From the NCBI GenBank assembly GCA_963383645.1, contig OY726571.1:79831108-79895107 (forward strand): a DNA stretch of 64,000 nucleotides, read 5' to 3'. The position numbers and the translations under genes were made by a program. The stretch comes from Muscardinus avellanarius (lineage: Eukaryota; Chordata; Mammalia; Rodentia; Gliridae). Positions within the stretch are counted from its first letter, which is position 1. Each line of letters begins with the position of its first letter. Of this stretch, positions 11,257 to 20,940 are shown in pieces. The notes under the pieces are model-generated. The model did no database searches, had not been told where the DNA came from, and saw only the letters and a program-made list of their open reading frames with translations.

Positions 11257-11395
11257 AGAAAGAAAGAAGAAAGAAAGGAAAAAGAAAAAGAGAGAGAGAA
11301 AGAAAAAAGCAAAGAGTAAAAGAAGGAAGGAAGGAAGGAAGGAAGGAAGGAAGGAAAGAAGGAAGGAAGGAAGGGAGAGAGGAAGGAAGGAGAAA
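11193..11395. repeat. (GAAA)n and (GGAA)n microsatellite grown from a SINE tail
   Basis: About 200 purine bases: gaaa and gaagaaa units, then ggaa units. It follows the SINE end 'accaccaa' directly, so the microsatellite probably expanded from the SINE tail. Minus-strand open frames here are Ser/Phe/Leu low complexity. Confidence 0.9.
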
Positions 11396-12003
11396 TAACC
11401 ACTGTGATAAAGATTTGGAAAGCCTGGAACTTTCATGTGCCATTGGTGGGATTACAAAATGGTACAGCTGCTGACAGTATGGTGATTTCAGAAGAAAGAT
11501 AAAAATGAATTGCCATATGATTCCATGATTTTACTTCTTGCTGCATACCCCAAAGATGTAAAAGGAGAGCCTTGAAAAGATGTCCATGTATTCCTGTGCA
11601 ATATTTGCAATTGCCAAAAGAAGGAAACAGCTCAAGAGCAAGGTATAGGTGAAATGTGCATGAATGTAACTGAATATTATTAAGCCTTGAAGGGAAGGAA
11701 AGGAAGGGAATTCTGACTGAAGTTAAGATGTGACTGGACCATATATAGTACATGAGGCTAAGTGAAATAAGTTAGTCACAAAAGGACAAGTAGTGTAACA
11801 CCGAGAAAGTCAAACTCACAAGACAGAAAGTTTCATGATGGCAGCACAGTCAGGGAAGGGAGTGCAAAGTCAGTTAAAAGGCATGGTTTCAATTTTGCAG
11901 CATGGAAAAGAGTTCTTGGGAGAGGTGGTGCCAATGGCAGTACAACAGTGTGAATGTATCTGTGCCATCCAAATATACACTTAAAACTGATTACGACTGT
12001 TGA
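11396..12003 (+). mobile_element. old L1 ORF2-end / 3' UTR fragment
   Basis: Plus-strand order typical of the L1 ORF2 end: cattggtgggattacaaaat, tgccatatgattccatgatt, a degenerate 'caatatttgcaattgcc', then tgaggctaagtgaaataagt. Many frameshifts. Confidence 0.75.
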
Positions 12004-12200
12004 TGTTAGGCGGTCATGGTGGCTCATACCTGTAATCACAGTACATGGGAGAAGAAGATGGGAGGATCACAGGTTCAAGGTTGGCCTCAGGAACTTAGGA
12101 GATCCTGTTTCAAAAAAAAAAAAAAAAACGAGGGAGGGAATCTAGGGGTGTAGCTCAGGGCTATAATGTCCTGGAATCAATCTCTGGTACCCCCCAAAAA
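12004..12200 (+). mobile_element. old B1-dID SINE
   Basis: Head aggcggtcatggtggctcat, an 18-A linker, ID tail ggtgtagctcagggctataa. It inserted at the end of the L1 fragment. Confidence 0.85.
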
Positions 12201-13105
12201 GATGGTAAATATTATATGTATTTTACTCCAATTAAAATTTAAAAATAGGCTATAAAACCAAATAAATAAAAAGTACCTGAGTAACTATAGTAACAAATAT
12301 CAAGTGTAATATTAGTATCGATTTGCATTATTTAAATATATCTATTTATTTTGATAGATAAAACTCTAGTTAACACACAGTTGAATTTTATAATGAATTT
12401 TTAAAAAGCACAATCTGATGTCATGGACTCATTTGAGAAAACTGTGGGTATTGATTAAAGAAAATAACAGTGTGTCTAAGGGTTGCAGGCATTACAAGAA
12501 TGGTAAGAAACTTCATAGCTGAGATGTTGTTTTTCCCTCTATCTCTTTTAAGAGTTTAAGAGTTCAGAAGTTACTATATAGTGATTTTCCTTTCATGTTC
12601 AAAGAAAGTATACAAAACCCAAGATTAAAGAATAATGTTGACAAACTCCAGTTCCTTTAGTAAAGTGTTTTATGTGGGTGCATTTTTCCTAGCATGAATA
12701 GTGGAAAGGGCGTATATGAACTTTTCAAAAGAACAGATCTGCCTTTAAAGTTCAGTCGTCTCCTTACCAACAAAAAGAACATAGGCCTGTGGCTTATCTT
12801 CTCTGTGTCTCAATTTTTCTATGTATAAAATGGGGGTAATAAAACAGGTGACTATGTTATTAAGAATACTAAAGACACATTTAAATGTCACTGTTTTTGG
12901 CATATTAAAGATAGCTACTATTGTAAACATCCCTAAACTTAACTAAAACAAAAATTGAATGCACCAGAATCTTTCAGAGAATGTTACTGACCATATATTT
13001 GAGTATTGAGAAAACTTAATTATAGAGTATCCATGATCCAGAGAAAATCTCACCTGTATGAATATTGCATGAATTTTCCTATGAGTAACATAATGAGATA
13101 GACAA
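12201..13105. other. unique AT-rich sequence with a MIR remnant
   Basis: A plus-strand MIR core is likely at about 12755-12880 (gtgtctcaatttttctatgt then ataaaatgggggtaataaaa). The rest is unremarkable. Confidence 0.45.
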
Positions 13106-13305
13106 TTAGTGCTTTTTTTTTTTGTTGTTACTTGGGATTGAACCCAGGGACATTCTACCTGTAAGCTATATCTCTAGACCAACTTCAATTTTTATTTTGA
13201 AACAGGGTCTTGCTAAGTTGCTGAGAGAGGCCTTGAACCTGAGATCCTCCTGTCTCAGTCTCTCATTACTGGCATTACAGGCATACCCCACCATGCCTGG
13301 CTAAA
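13106..13305 (-). mobile_element. B1-dID SINE
   Basis: Reversed ID tail (ttgggattgaacccaggga), body tttgaaacagggtcttgcta and reversed head ending ccaccatgcctggct. Confidence 0.88.
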
Positions 13306-13600
13306 GATAATTCATATATTTGAGTGGATGATAAATAATTTTAAAAGTACACCCAGAGTAAACAAATATTTTTATTTTTGTTGCCCATCTTAGCAATGTT
13401 CTATCCCACTAAGAAGAAAGACCTACATCAGTTCATTATTTGATATCATTTATTTTAAACATGGAAATTTATATATTTATGCTATACATGAAAGAAAAGT
13501 CAAAGGTAATTTGAAAAATACACTGCATATAAGCTTATACAAAACACTTCCCCAAGTGGCTATATTTTGCATACAGTTTATAAGGTGACAGGATAAAGTG
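13306..13600. other. unique AT-rich sequence
   Basis: Nothing recognised. Confidence 0.4.
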
Positions 13601-13762
13601 AAAACATCTGTGGAATGTGAGCTAAGACTGTTTCAAAAATATAAAATAAAATAAAATAGGACTGGGGGGTGTAGCTCAGGGGTAGAATGTCCCTGGATTC
13701 AATCCCCAGTACCACACACACAAAAATAAAGAAAGAAAAAGAAAAAGAAAAAAGAAAAAAGA
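13601..13762 (+). mobile_element. B1-dID SINE 3' half
   Basis: Contains only the linker (gactgtttcaaaaatataaa) and ID tail (ggtgtagctcaggggtagaa, then ccccagtaccac), followed by a short (CA) run and an A-rich gaaa tail. Confidence 0.8.
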
Positions 13763-13925
13763 AATGAGTTCTGAGCCTATAAAATTGAATTCTCAAGAAA
13801 TTAATCTCCATGAGCTTCAATCTCTTTATGAGTAAAATAGAAGCTTCAAATACAAGAATGAACATATTTCACATATACTTTTATTAGTACTGAATCACAC
13901 CCCAATGAAAGAACATTTATCCTAA

Positions 13926-13940
13926 CTATTCATACCAAGA
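13926..13940 (+). repeat. target-site duplication of composite element A, 3' side
   Basis: ctattcataccaaga, identical to 17321-17335 at the other end of the insertion. It abuts the T-rich (reversed A) tail of the terminal SINE at 13941. Confidence 0.85.
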
Positions 13941-14157
13941 GTTTTTTTTTGTTGTTTTTTTGTTTTTGTTTTTGTTTTTGGTGGAACTGGGGTTCCTGGA
14001 AACCCTTCTACCTCTGGGCTGCACTCCCAGACCTATTTTATATTTTATTTGGAAACAGGGTCTCTTAAGCCAGCATGGCTGGTTTCAAATACGATCCTCC
14101 TGTCTCTGCATCCCAAGCACTGAAATTACAAGCATGCACCACCACGGCCAGCGTTTT
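13941..14157 (-). mobile_element. B1-dID SINE at the 3' end of composite A
   Basis: Reversed SINE with tgttttt-type tail, ID part (ggaactggggttcctggaaa) and head ending accaccacggccagc. It lies between the composite's A-rich L1 tail and the 3' target-site duplication. It either inserted in the A-tail or was carried in the same transcript. Confidence 0.85.
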
Positions 14158-14184
14158 TTATTTTTAAGTGTTAAAATATAATTT

Positions 14185-14568
14185 ATTTATTTTTATTTTA
14201 ATTTTGTTATTTAATATATTTTATTGGTGCATTGTAGTCAAATATCTCAATGGAATACAAGACTTTTGAGGATATACAAGCACACATCATTCAATTAGCC
14301 TTTATCCAATCCCCATCCCATTGCCTCCCCCTCCCTCAATCCCATGCTTGATTTAGTGATTAACTTTGATATATTTAAGTACATCATGTGCTTTAAAGAG
14401 ATTCCATCTTCCCTCATCCTATCCTCTCTAATTGGTCACCTTAATTGCTCCTCCATAGGGCCCTTTCTTCAACTAGTTTTCCTATTACCCATTTCTTCCT
14501 AGTTTTTGCATATTACGGAAAGCATCTGATTTTTTATTTTCTGTGATATTTCTGTGTATGGCGCATTT
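14185..14568 (-). mobile_element. L1 3' end segment of composite A
   Basis: Plus strand shows the reversed polyadenylation end ttttattggtgcattgtagt, then conserved blocks acatcatgtgctttaaagag and tggtcaccttaattgctcct. These match, with divergence, the 3' ends of ordinary L1 fragments in this window (for example 31840-32130, sense orientation). It joins the VNTR near 14568. Confidence 0.8.
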
Positions 14569-14569
14569 C

Positions 14570-15215
14570 AGGTTCTGATCTCACTCTTGAATGCCCCAGC
14601 ACTGGCCTGGCCACCCAGGAGACTCTGACCACAGCCTCGCTGGCCCCAGTACCGGTCTGATCCCAGCCTTGGAGGCCCCAGCACCAGCCTTGCCTTAAGG
14701 CAGGCTCCTATCCTGGCTTTGCTGGCTCCAGCAATGGCCTCACCACATGGCAGGCTCTGATCCCAGCCTTGCTGACCCCAGCACCAGCCTCGCATCATGG
14801 CAGGCTCCAATCCCAGCCTCAGAGGCCCCAGCACCGGCCTTCCCTCATGGAAGGCTCTGGTCCCGGGCCTTGGAGGCCCCAGCACTAGCCTTGCCTCACG
14901 GCAGGCTCCAATCCTGGTCTCACTGGCCCTGGCACCGGCCTCACCCCTTGGCAGGCTCCTGTCCTGGCCTCAGAGGCCCCAGCAGAAGCTTTGCCTCACA
15001 GAAGGCTCTGATCCCAGCCTCGCTGGCCCCAGCACTGGCCTTGCCCCTCTGCAGGCTCCGATCCCAGGCTCACTGGCCCCAGCACAGGTCTCACTGCATA
15101 GTAGGCTCTGATCCCGGCCTCACTGGCTCTGGCACCAGGATCACCACCCAGCAGGCTCCTATCCTGGCCTCAGAGACTCCAGCATCAGCCTTGCTGTGCA
15201 TCAGGCTCTGGTCTC
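14570..15215 (-). repeat. VNTR of composite A (about 13 units of 50 bp)
   Basis: GC-rich tandem array. Plus-strand units contain 'gatcccagcctcgctggccc', 'cagcaccggcctt' and 'gcaggctc'. Two alternating unit types (ctcactggccc... and ctcggaggcccc...) give a 100-bp higher-order period. Open frames here are an effect of few stop codons in the array. Confidence 0.9.
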
Positions 15216-15245
15216 TGTTACTATGAGCAGGTTGTCTACAGATGT

Positions 15246-15455
15246 TCCCCTTTCTTTCTTTCTTTTGGTGGTACTGGGGTTCCTGGAAACCCTTCTACCT
15301 CCAAGCTACACTTCCAGAGATTATTTTTTTATATATATTTTTATTTGGAAACAGCGTCTCTTAAGTCAGCAAGGTTGGCTTCGAACCTGCACAATCCTCC
15401 TGTCTCTGCCTCCCAAGTGCGGGGATTACAAGTGTGTGCCACCACCCCAGCATTC
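15246..15455 (-). mobile_element. B1-dID SINE inside composite A
   Basis: SINE in the sense of the composite: reversed ggtggtactggggttcctgg, tttggaaacagcgtctctta, ending gtgccaccacccc. It sits at the same place and orientation as the SINE in copy B. Confidence 0.88.
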
Positions 15456-15474
15456 TTACATTTGTTTTGTATGA

Positions 15475-15780
15475 GTTCTTCCATTTTTTTTTAATATGAG
15501 AAAGAAGCACATGTTTTTTGCAAAAGCTGAGACCCCAAATACCTAGTGGTAATGAATTTTGTCTTCCCTCCAAAAGCAGAGGTCCACAGCTTCACTTCGA
15601 AGAGCCGGCTCTGTTGCTCCACGTGTACCCTGGCCTCCTGCTCTGTGCAGAGGAACGTGGTGGCCATGAGGGCTGATTGTCTCCCAGAACACGCAGCGTG
15701 GTGGCTCATTCCAGCTATGTAGGGCTCTCTCTGATACCCCCACACACCCTTTTACCACTTAGCATATTGTCCAGCATTTC
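15475..15780 (-). repeat. second, degenerate leader copy in composite A
   Basis: Shares with the leader at 16785-17000 the plus-strand string gcaatgaattttatcttccc in diverged form (here ggtaatgaattttgtcttcc), followed by ctccaaaagcagaggtccac versus ctccacaagtggaggcccac. This suggests the promoter module was duplicated within the element. Confidence 0.65.
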
Positions 15781-16785
15781 CGAGCATGTGTGGCTGGAGC
15801 AGTCTACTTTTGGGGAGATTTCCTCAAAAGTTCAAGGTGGACTGGACTGTATCTGACTGCCCCTCCAAATACTGGTCACCACCACCACCACTGCCACCAC
15901 TGCCATCTTGGTTCTCTCCTGAACACCTTTTCCACACAGTATGTTTTCCAGAATTCCCAAGCATGTGTGGCAATAGCAGTCTACCTTTGAGGATTTTTTT
16001 TTTTTAATTTTAAGGTGGATTGGATTGGATCTCTGCCTTTACCAATTACTGACCACTGCTGCTGCCACAGCCATCTTGGTTCTTTTCCAAGCACCTTATT
16101 CACACAGCATGTTGTCCCAGATTCCCAAGCATTTGTGGCAGAAGCATTTATTTTGGGGGCAACTTCTTCAAAAGATCAAGGTAGATTGAATCAGATCTCT
16201 TCCTCTCCTGAATACTGACCACTGCCATTGTTACTGCCTCCACCATCTCAATTCTCTCCCAAACACTTTTACCACACAGCATGTTGTCCAGAATTCTTGA
16301 GCATGTGTGGTGGCAGCATTCTACCTTTGAGGCGATTTCTTCAAAAGATCAAGGTGGATTGGATCAGATCTCTGCCTGTCCCAAATACTAGCCTCTACCA
16401 CTGCCACCACCGCCACTACCACCATCTCAGTTCTCTCCCAAACACATTTCTGACATAGCAAGTTGTCCAGAATTCCTAAGCATGCGTGGCCATAGCAGCC
16501 TACTTGTGGGGTGATTTTTTCAAAAGTTCAAGGTGAATTGGATCAGATCTCTGCCTCTCCCAAATACTGGCCTCCACCACCCCTGTCACTGCTGCCTTCC
16601 TCCTGGTTCTCCGCTGAGCTCCTTCCTTACATGGTATGATGTCCAGAATTCTTAACCATGTGCAGCAGGAGCGGTCCTCCTTCACAAAGATATTTTTTTC
16701 CAAAAGTTCAAGGTGGATTGGATAGGATTTGTCTACATCTCCTGAATCCTGGATGCCACCACCACCATCTTGGCCCTTCTCCAAT
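15780..16785 (-). repeat. about 175-bp promoter-like monomers of composite A
   Basis: Tandem units marked by plus-strand gcatgtgtgg-like anchors at 15783, 15961, 16129, 16301, 16480 and 16656, a spacing of 168-179 bp. Each unit repeats 'cagaattcttgagcatgtg', 'tctacctttgagg', 'tcaaaagatcaaggtggatt' and a CCATCTTGG/CCATCTCA site. The CCATCTT form (minus strand AAGATGG) is the core of the YY1 site known from L1 5' UTRs. This layout recalls rodent L1 5'-UTR monomer arrays. Confidence 0.8.
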
Positions 16786-17320
16786 ATTTTCTAATAGTGA
16801 AGACAGTATGTGTGTTTTGAAGAGGTTGTGAGATCAAGCACTCAGCAGCAATGAATTTTATCTTCCCTCCACAAGTGGAGGCCCACAGACTCACTGCATA
16901 GAGAAGGATTTGCTGTTCTGAGCACATCACAGCCCCCAGGCAGCATAGAGTGTGGTGACCAGGCGCACTGAGTTCCCAGGGACACATGGCTAGACTTACC
17001 ACCCGGCACTGCTGGGCTCCCTCCACCACATCCGGATCATTTTTCTTACAAGGTATGTTGTTAAGAGTCCCCCAGCATGTGCGGCTGAAGCGGTCTTTTC
17101 TCTAAACTCTTCTGGGATGTTCTTCCAAAAATCAATTTTCTTGTGTGGCAGGCACCTCCTTGTCATCTTGCTTCTAATTCCACCATTATCCACTCTCTTT
17201 CATGTATTCTAGATAGGAGGTCACAGCTGGAAATGTCTCTTTAAGTTGTCCCAATCAGATATTAAACTAAAATCTGGTGTCCAGAGCTTCTCCAAGGAAT
17301 GCATTCCATCTTTCCTTCAT
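16785..17320 (-). promoter_or_regulatory. 5' leader of composite A
   Basis: Minus-strand 5' part of the element, ending (as transcribed start) next to the target-site duplication. On the plus strand its last bases are ccatctttccttcat, matching the end of copy B (ccatcttccttcc). So both copies start at essentially the same 5' nucleotide, as full-length retroposons do. Copy A lacks about 45 bp of CpG-rich sequence that copy B keeps just inside this end. Confidence 0.6.
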
Positions 17321-17335
17321 CTATTCATACCAAGA
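17321..17335 (+). repeat. target-site duplication of composite A, 5' side
   Basis: ctattcataccaaga, identical to 13926-13940. Confidence 0.85.
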
Positions 17336-18160
17336 TTGATTCTGATCTTTGTTTTTCTTCCCCAGGTTGCTCTTTGATCTCTATTTCTGATTTTGAAGAT
17401 GAGCAACAAAATAATAGAAATAAATTAGTGGAAAGAAATAGAATTACAGAATACTTCTTTTCTAATGACTAAAATATTTCTTAAAAAAACTAGCAGGAAT
17501 TTGCTAGCTTACTTAATGAGAATATAATTTATGATCTCAATCCAAAACCAGAAATGGTGGTATTCATGGCTAGATGTGTTCATGGCTAAGTATGTCAACT
17601 CTCAATCTTTCCCCATCTCACTTCTACTCCCAGAAGAAGTTCAAAGAAAGGTATAAGTGGACACTATCTGGGGAGTTCATAAATATTCTGCAAATAGAAA
17701 ACAGGTTGTCTGAGATGGTGTAATTGGACTTTTGGGTAAGATTGTGAATACATTTCAAGTCTTAGTCCTCCTTGTCTAAATTCAAAGCAACTTAAGGAAG
17801 AACAGAGTCCATTTCTACAACTCTAGTCCAGGGATAAAGATAGAGTATTCTGCTAAGGATACACTGACATGGAGAAGGGTCACCCACATAGTATCTGGAC
17901 AATTAACTTCCCACATTAAGTGTGGGTGTATTGAGGGGAAATCTGGAATTAATTAAAGAAAATATTATTTAAGAGTAGTTAATGGATATGAAAATGATTA
18001 AAGTAGCACAGCATTTAATGAAGATGAAAGGACTGAGTCTGGAAGCAAATCAAAGGAAGGAACAGAAGACAAAACCCCCACAGTATTGTATGCTCTAGAT
18101 AAACTCAGGAAGAATTAGCATTCAAAACAAGTAAGATTCCACAATGAAAGAATTAAATTG
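17336..18160. other. unique sequence, no gene seen
   Basis: AT-rich, repeat-free DNA between composites A and B. Confidence 0.4.
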
Positions 18161-18171
18161 CAGAATGTGAG

Positions 18172-18394
18172 GGATTTTTTTTGTGTGTGTGGGTCTGGGA
18201 ATGGAACTCAGGGGCATTTGACCTCTGAGCTACACCCCCTGCCCTATTTTTTTTTCTTTATTTTTAAAACAGGGTCTCACAAAGTTGCAGAGGTCCTCAC
18301 TAAGTAGCTGAGGCTGTCCTGTCCACGAACCACGATCCTCAGGTCTCAGCCTCCCGAATGCTGGGATTACAAGCGTGTGCCACCACGCCCAGCT
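18172..18394 (-). mobile_element. B1-dID SINE with target-site duplication
   Basis: Reversed SINE with a T-run and (TG) tail, gggtctgggaatggaactca, head ending ccaccacgcccagct. Flanked by cagaatgtgag at 18161-18171 and 18395-18405. Confidence 0.93.
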
Positions 18395-18484
18395 CAGAAT
18401 GTGAGTTTTTAAGGTAAAAAGTCTAAGGAAGGAGAACATTCCAGAGCTAGAATATTCTAGACATCCTTAGCTCATGATGTGGGG

Positions 18485-18690
18485 TGACACTTTCTGTGTT
18501 CTAATTCCAACTCTTCCTCTTACTAACTGGTTGACTAACTGGTTGACTCTTCCTCTTACTAACTGGTTGTGTAGATGAGGAGCACCTTAGCTCCTCATCT
18601 ACACAATGTAGATAAAGGTGCTCTCCTCTTTGGTTGGTATGTTGTGATAATTATGTGGCTAATGCTAAAAACATTACAAAGAACATGGAA
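18485..18690 (+). mobile_element. MIR SINE remnant with internal rearrangement
   Basis: MIR core order: gtgttctaattccaactctt, cttactaactggttg, then ctcatctacacaatgtagat. It is interrupted by a 36-bp tandem duplication (18510-18533 and 18546-18569) and a perfect inverted repeat (18567-18583 / 18590-18606). Confidence 0.6.
18567..18606. repeat. perfect 17-bp hairpin
   Basis: ttgtgtagatgaggagc (18567-18583), a 6-base spacer, then its exact reverse complement (18590-18606). The right arm is native MIR sequence; the left arm looks like an inverted copy of it. Confidence 0.9.
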
Positions 18691-18825
18691 GAAGAGAGAT
18701 TTTTGTTGAAAAATCAATTCAGTAGAATTATGAAAAGGGTTGAAATAAGGAAAGAAAGAGGAAAATTACTAAGTTAATATAAAATGAAAATATCATGACG
18801 ACTTTAATAAAGTTGGGAGGGAGTT

Positions 18826-19200
18826 ATATTTTTTATACATTTTTATTGGTGCACTGTAGTCAAATATCACAAAGGGATACACAATTTGTGAGGATATACA
18901 AGCACACATCATCCAATTAGCTTTTATCCTATCCCTATCCCTTTCCCTCCCCCTCTCTCGATCCAATGCTTGATTTGATGATTAACTTTGATAAATTTGT
19001 TTACGTACATCATGCGTTTAAAAGAGATTCCATCTTCCCCCATCCCATCCCCTCTGATTGGTCACCTTAATTCCTCCTCCATAGGGCCCTTTCTTCAATT
19101 AGATCTCCTCCTATTACCCATTTATTCCTAGTTTTTGCATATTATGGAAAGCATCTGATTTTTTGTTTTCTGATATTTCTCTGTGTATGCCGCATTGCAA
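18826..19200 (-). mobile_element. L1 3' end segment of composite B
   Basis: Reversed L1 tail ttttattggtgcactgtagt, then conserved aagcacacatcatccaatta and tggtcaccttaattcctcct, ending at the VNTR after tctctgtgtatgccgcattg. Confidence 0.8.
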
Positions 19201-20385
19201 GTTCTGATCCCACTCCTGAAGGCCCCAGCACCATCCTGGCCACCCAGCAGCCTCTGATCCCAGCCTCGCTGGCTCCAGCACCAGCCTTGCCTCATGGCAG
19301 GCCCTGATCCTGGCCTCACTAGCCCCGGTGCTGGCCTCATCCCTCAACAGGCTCCAATACCAGCCTCAGAGGCCGCAGAACCTGCCTTGCCTCACTGCAA
19401 GCTGGCACCACAGCACTGGCCTAACTCCTTGGCAGGCTTTGATCTCGACCTCAGAGGCCCCAACACTGACCTTGCCTCACAGCAGGCTCTGATCCCAGCC
19501 TTGCTGGCCCCGGCACTGGCCTAATCCCTCAGCAGGCTCCGATCCTGGCCTCGGATGTCCCCGCACTGGCCTTGCCTCATGGCAGGCTCTGATCTCGGCC
19601 TCACTGGCCCTGGCACTGGCCTCACCCCTCTACAGGCTCCAATCCCGGCCTTGGAGGCTCCAGAAATGGCCTTGTCTCACAGCAGGCTCTAATCCAGGCC
19701 TCTCTGGCCCTGGCTCTGGCCTATCCCTCAAAAGGCTCTGATCCCGGCCTCAAAGGCCCCAGCACCAGCCTTGATTCACCACAGGCCCCAATCCCAGCCA
19801 GGCTGGTGCCAGCACTGGTCTCACCCCTTGGCAAGCTCTGATCCCAGCCTTGGAGGCCCCAGCACTGACCTTGCCTCACGACAGGCCCGGATCCTGGCCT
19901 TGCTGTCTCCAGCACTGGCCTCACCCCTTGGCAGGCTCCAATCCTGGCCTCGAAGGCCCCTGCACTGGCCTTGCCTCATAGCAGGCTCCGATCCGTGCTT
20001 TGCTGGCCCTGGCACCAGCCTCACCCCTCTCCCATCCTAGGAGGCCCCAGCACCAGCCTTGCCTCATGGCAGTCTCAGATCCCAGCCTTGCTGGTCCCAG
20101 CACTGGCCTAGCCCCTCAGCAGGCTCTGAAACTGGCCTCAGAGGTCCAAGCACAGTCTTTGCCTCACAGAAAGCTTCACTCCCTGCCTCACTGGCCCTGG
20201 CATTGGCCTCACCCCTCAGCAGGCTCCGATCCTGGCCTCAGACGGAAGCCCCAGCACCTTCCTTGCCTCACGGCAGGCTCCAATTCCAGCCTCGCCAGCC
20301 CCAGCGCCAGCCTAGTCGCCCAGCAGACTCCTATCCTAGCCTCAGAGTTTCAGGCACCGGCCTTCCTATGCATAGGGCTCTGGTC
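19200..20385 (-). repeat. VNTR of composite B (about 24 units of 50 bp)
   Basis: The largest of the three arrays. Same alternating unit types as copies A and C, with a few units carrying indels (for example near 19405 and 20030). The minus-strand open frames in it reuse one repeating peptide (…WDQSLPRGEASAG…) only because 50-bp units cycle through all three frames. Confidence 0.9.
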
Positions 20386-20424
20386 TCTGTCACTATGAGC
20401 AGGTCGTCTATAGATGTTCCCTTT

Positions 20425-20640
20425 TTTCTTTCCATTTCTTTTTGTGTGTGTGGTACTGTGGTTCCTGGAAACCCCTCTATCTCCGGGCTACATTCCCGGA
20501 GACCTATCTCTTTTTTTATATTTTTATTTGGAAACAGAGTCTCTTAAGCCAGCAAGGCTGGCCTCAAACCAGCGTGATCCTCCTGTCTCTACCTCCCAAG
20601 CATGAGGATTACAAGTGTGCACCACCACACCTGGCATTCT
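20425..20640 (-). mobile_element. B1-dID SINE inside composite B
   Basis: Reversed SINE with a (TG) tail, gtactgtggttcctggaaac, tttggaaacagagtctctta, ending accaccacacctggc. Position and strand match the SINE of copy A, so it was part of their common ancestor. Confidence 0.88.
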
Positions 20641-20644
20641 TCCT

Positions 20645-20940
20645 TTTTTTTTTTTTTTTAATATGAGAAAGCAGTACATGTCTTTTGCAAAAGCTGGGAC
20701 CCCAAATACCTAGTGGCAATAAATTTTGTTTTCGCTCCAAAGGCAGAGCTCCAAAGCTTCTCTTTGGAAAGCAGGCTCTGCTATTCCACATGCATCCTGG
20801 CCTCCCACTCTGCACAGGGGAGCGTGGTGACCATGAGAGCTGATGACTCCCAGAACCTGCAATGTTTACACTATGTGGGGCTCCCTCTGATGCCACCCAA
20901 ACCCTTTTGCCACTTAGCATATTGTCCAGACTTCTCGAGC
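20645..20940 (-). repeat. second, degenerate leader copy in composite B
   Basis: Plus strand has gggaccccaaatacctagtg and caataaattttgttttcgct, as in copy A at 15520-15575. It is related to the leader at 21430-21560. Confidence 0.62.

Larger units (their letters stand above)
13941..17320 (-). mobile_element. composite SVA-like retrotransposon, copy A
   Basis: A 3.38-kb insertion bounded by identical 15-bp duplications. In the element's sense (minus strand) the order is: leader (17320 down to about 16785); about 175-bp monomers (16785-15780); a degenerate second leader (15780-15475); a sense B1-dID SINE (15455-15246); a short unique linker containing gagcaggttgtctacagatg on the plus strand; the VNTR (15215-14570); the L1 3' end (14568-14185); and finally another sense SINE (14155-13941). 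No ORF1 or ORF2 is present, so it must be non-autonomous. The L1 3' end and duplications imply L1-mediated integration. By analogy to hominoid SVA this is a composite non-autonomous retroposon. That analogy is inference; the architecture is read directly. Confidence 0.8.

Noticed and set aside
10891..11443. Open frames up to 181 codons (Ser/Phe/Leu-rich) on the minus strand
   Set aside because: They read through the GA/GAAA/GGAA repeats and a SINE.
13660..13712. tRNA-like sequence (ggtagaatgtccctggattcaa) suggestive of a tRNA gene
   Set aside because: It is the tRNA-derived ID tail of a B1-dID SINE; no cloverleaf can be completed.
14568..15226. Long overlapping open frames in the VNTR arrays (also 19114-20398 and 25439-26264), with repetitive peptides on both strands
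   Set aside because: The 50-bp unit is not a multiple of three and is poor in stop codons, so all frames stay open. There is no start context, domain or conservation of one frame between copies.
15780..16785. Regularly spaced repeats that might suggest a CRISPR-like array
   Set aside because: Units are 170-180 bp and similar along their whole length, with no unique spacers, in a mammalian genome. This is a tandem monomer array.
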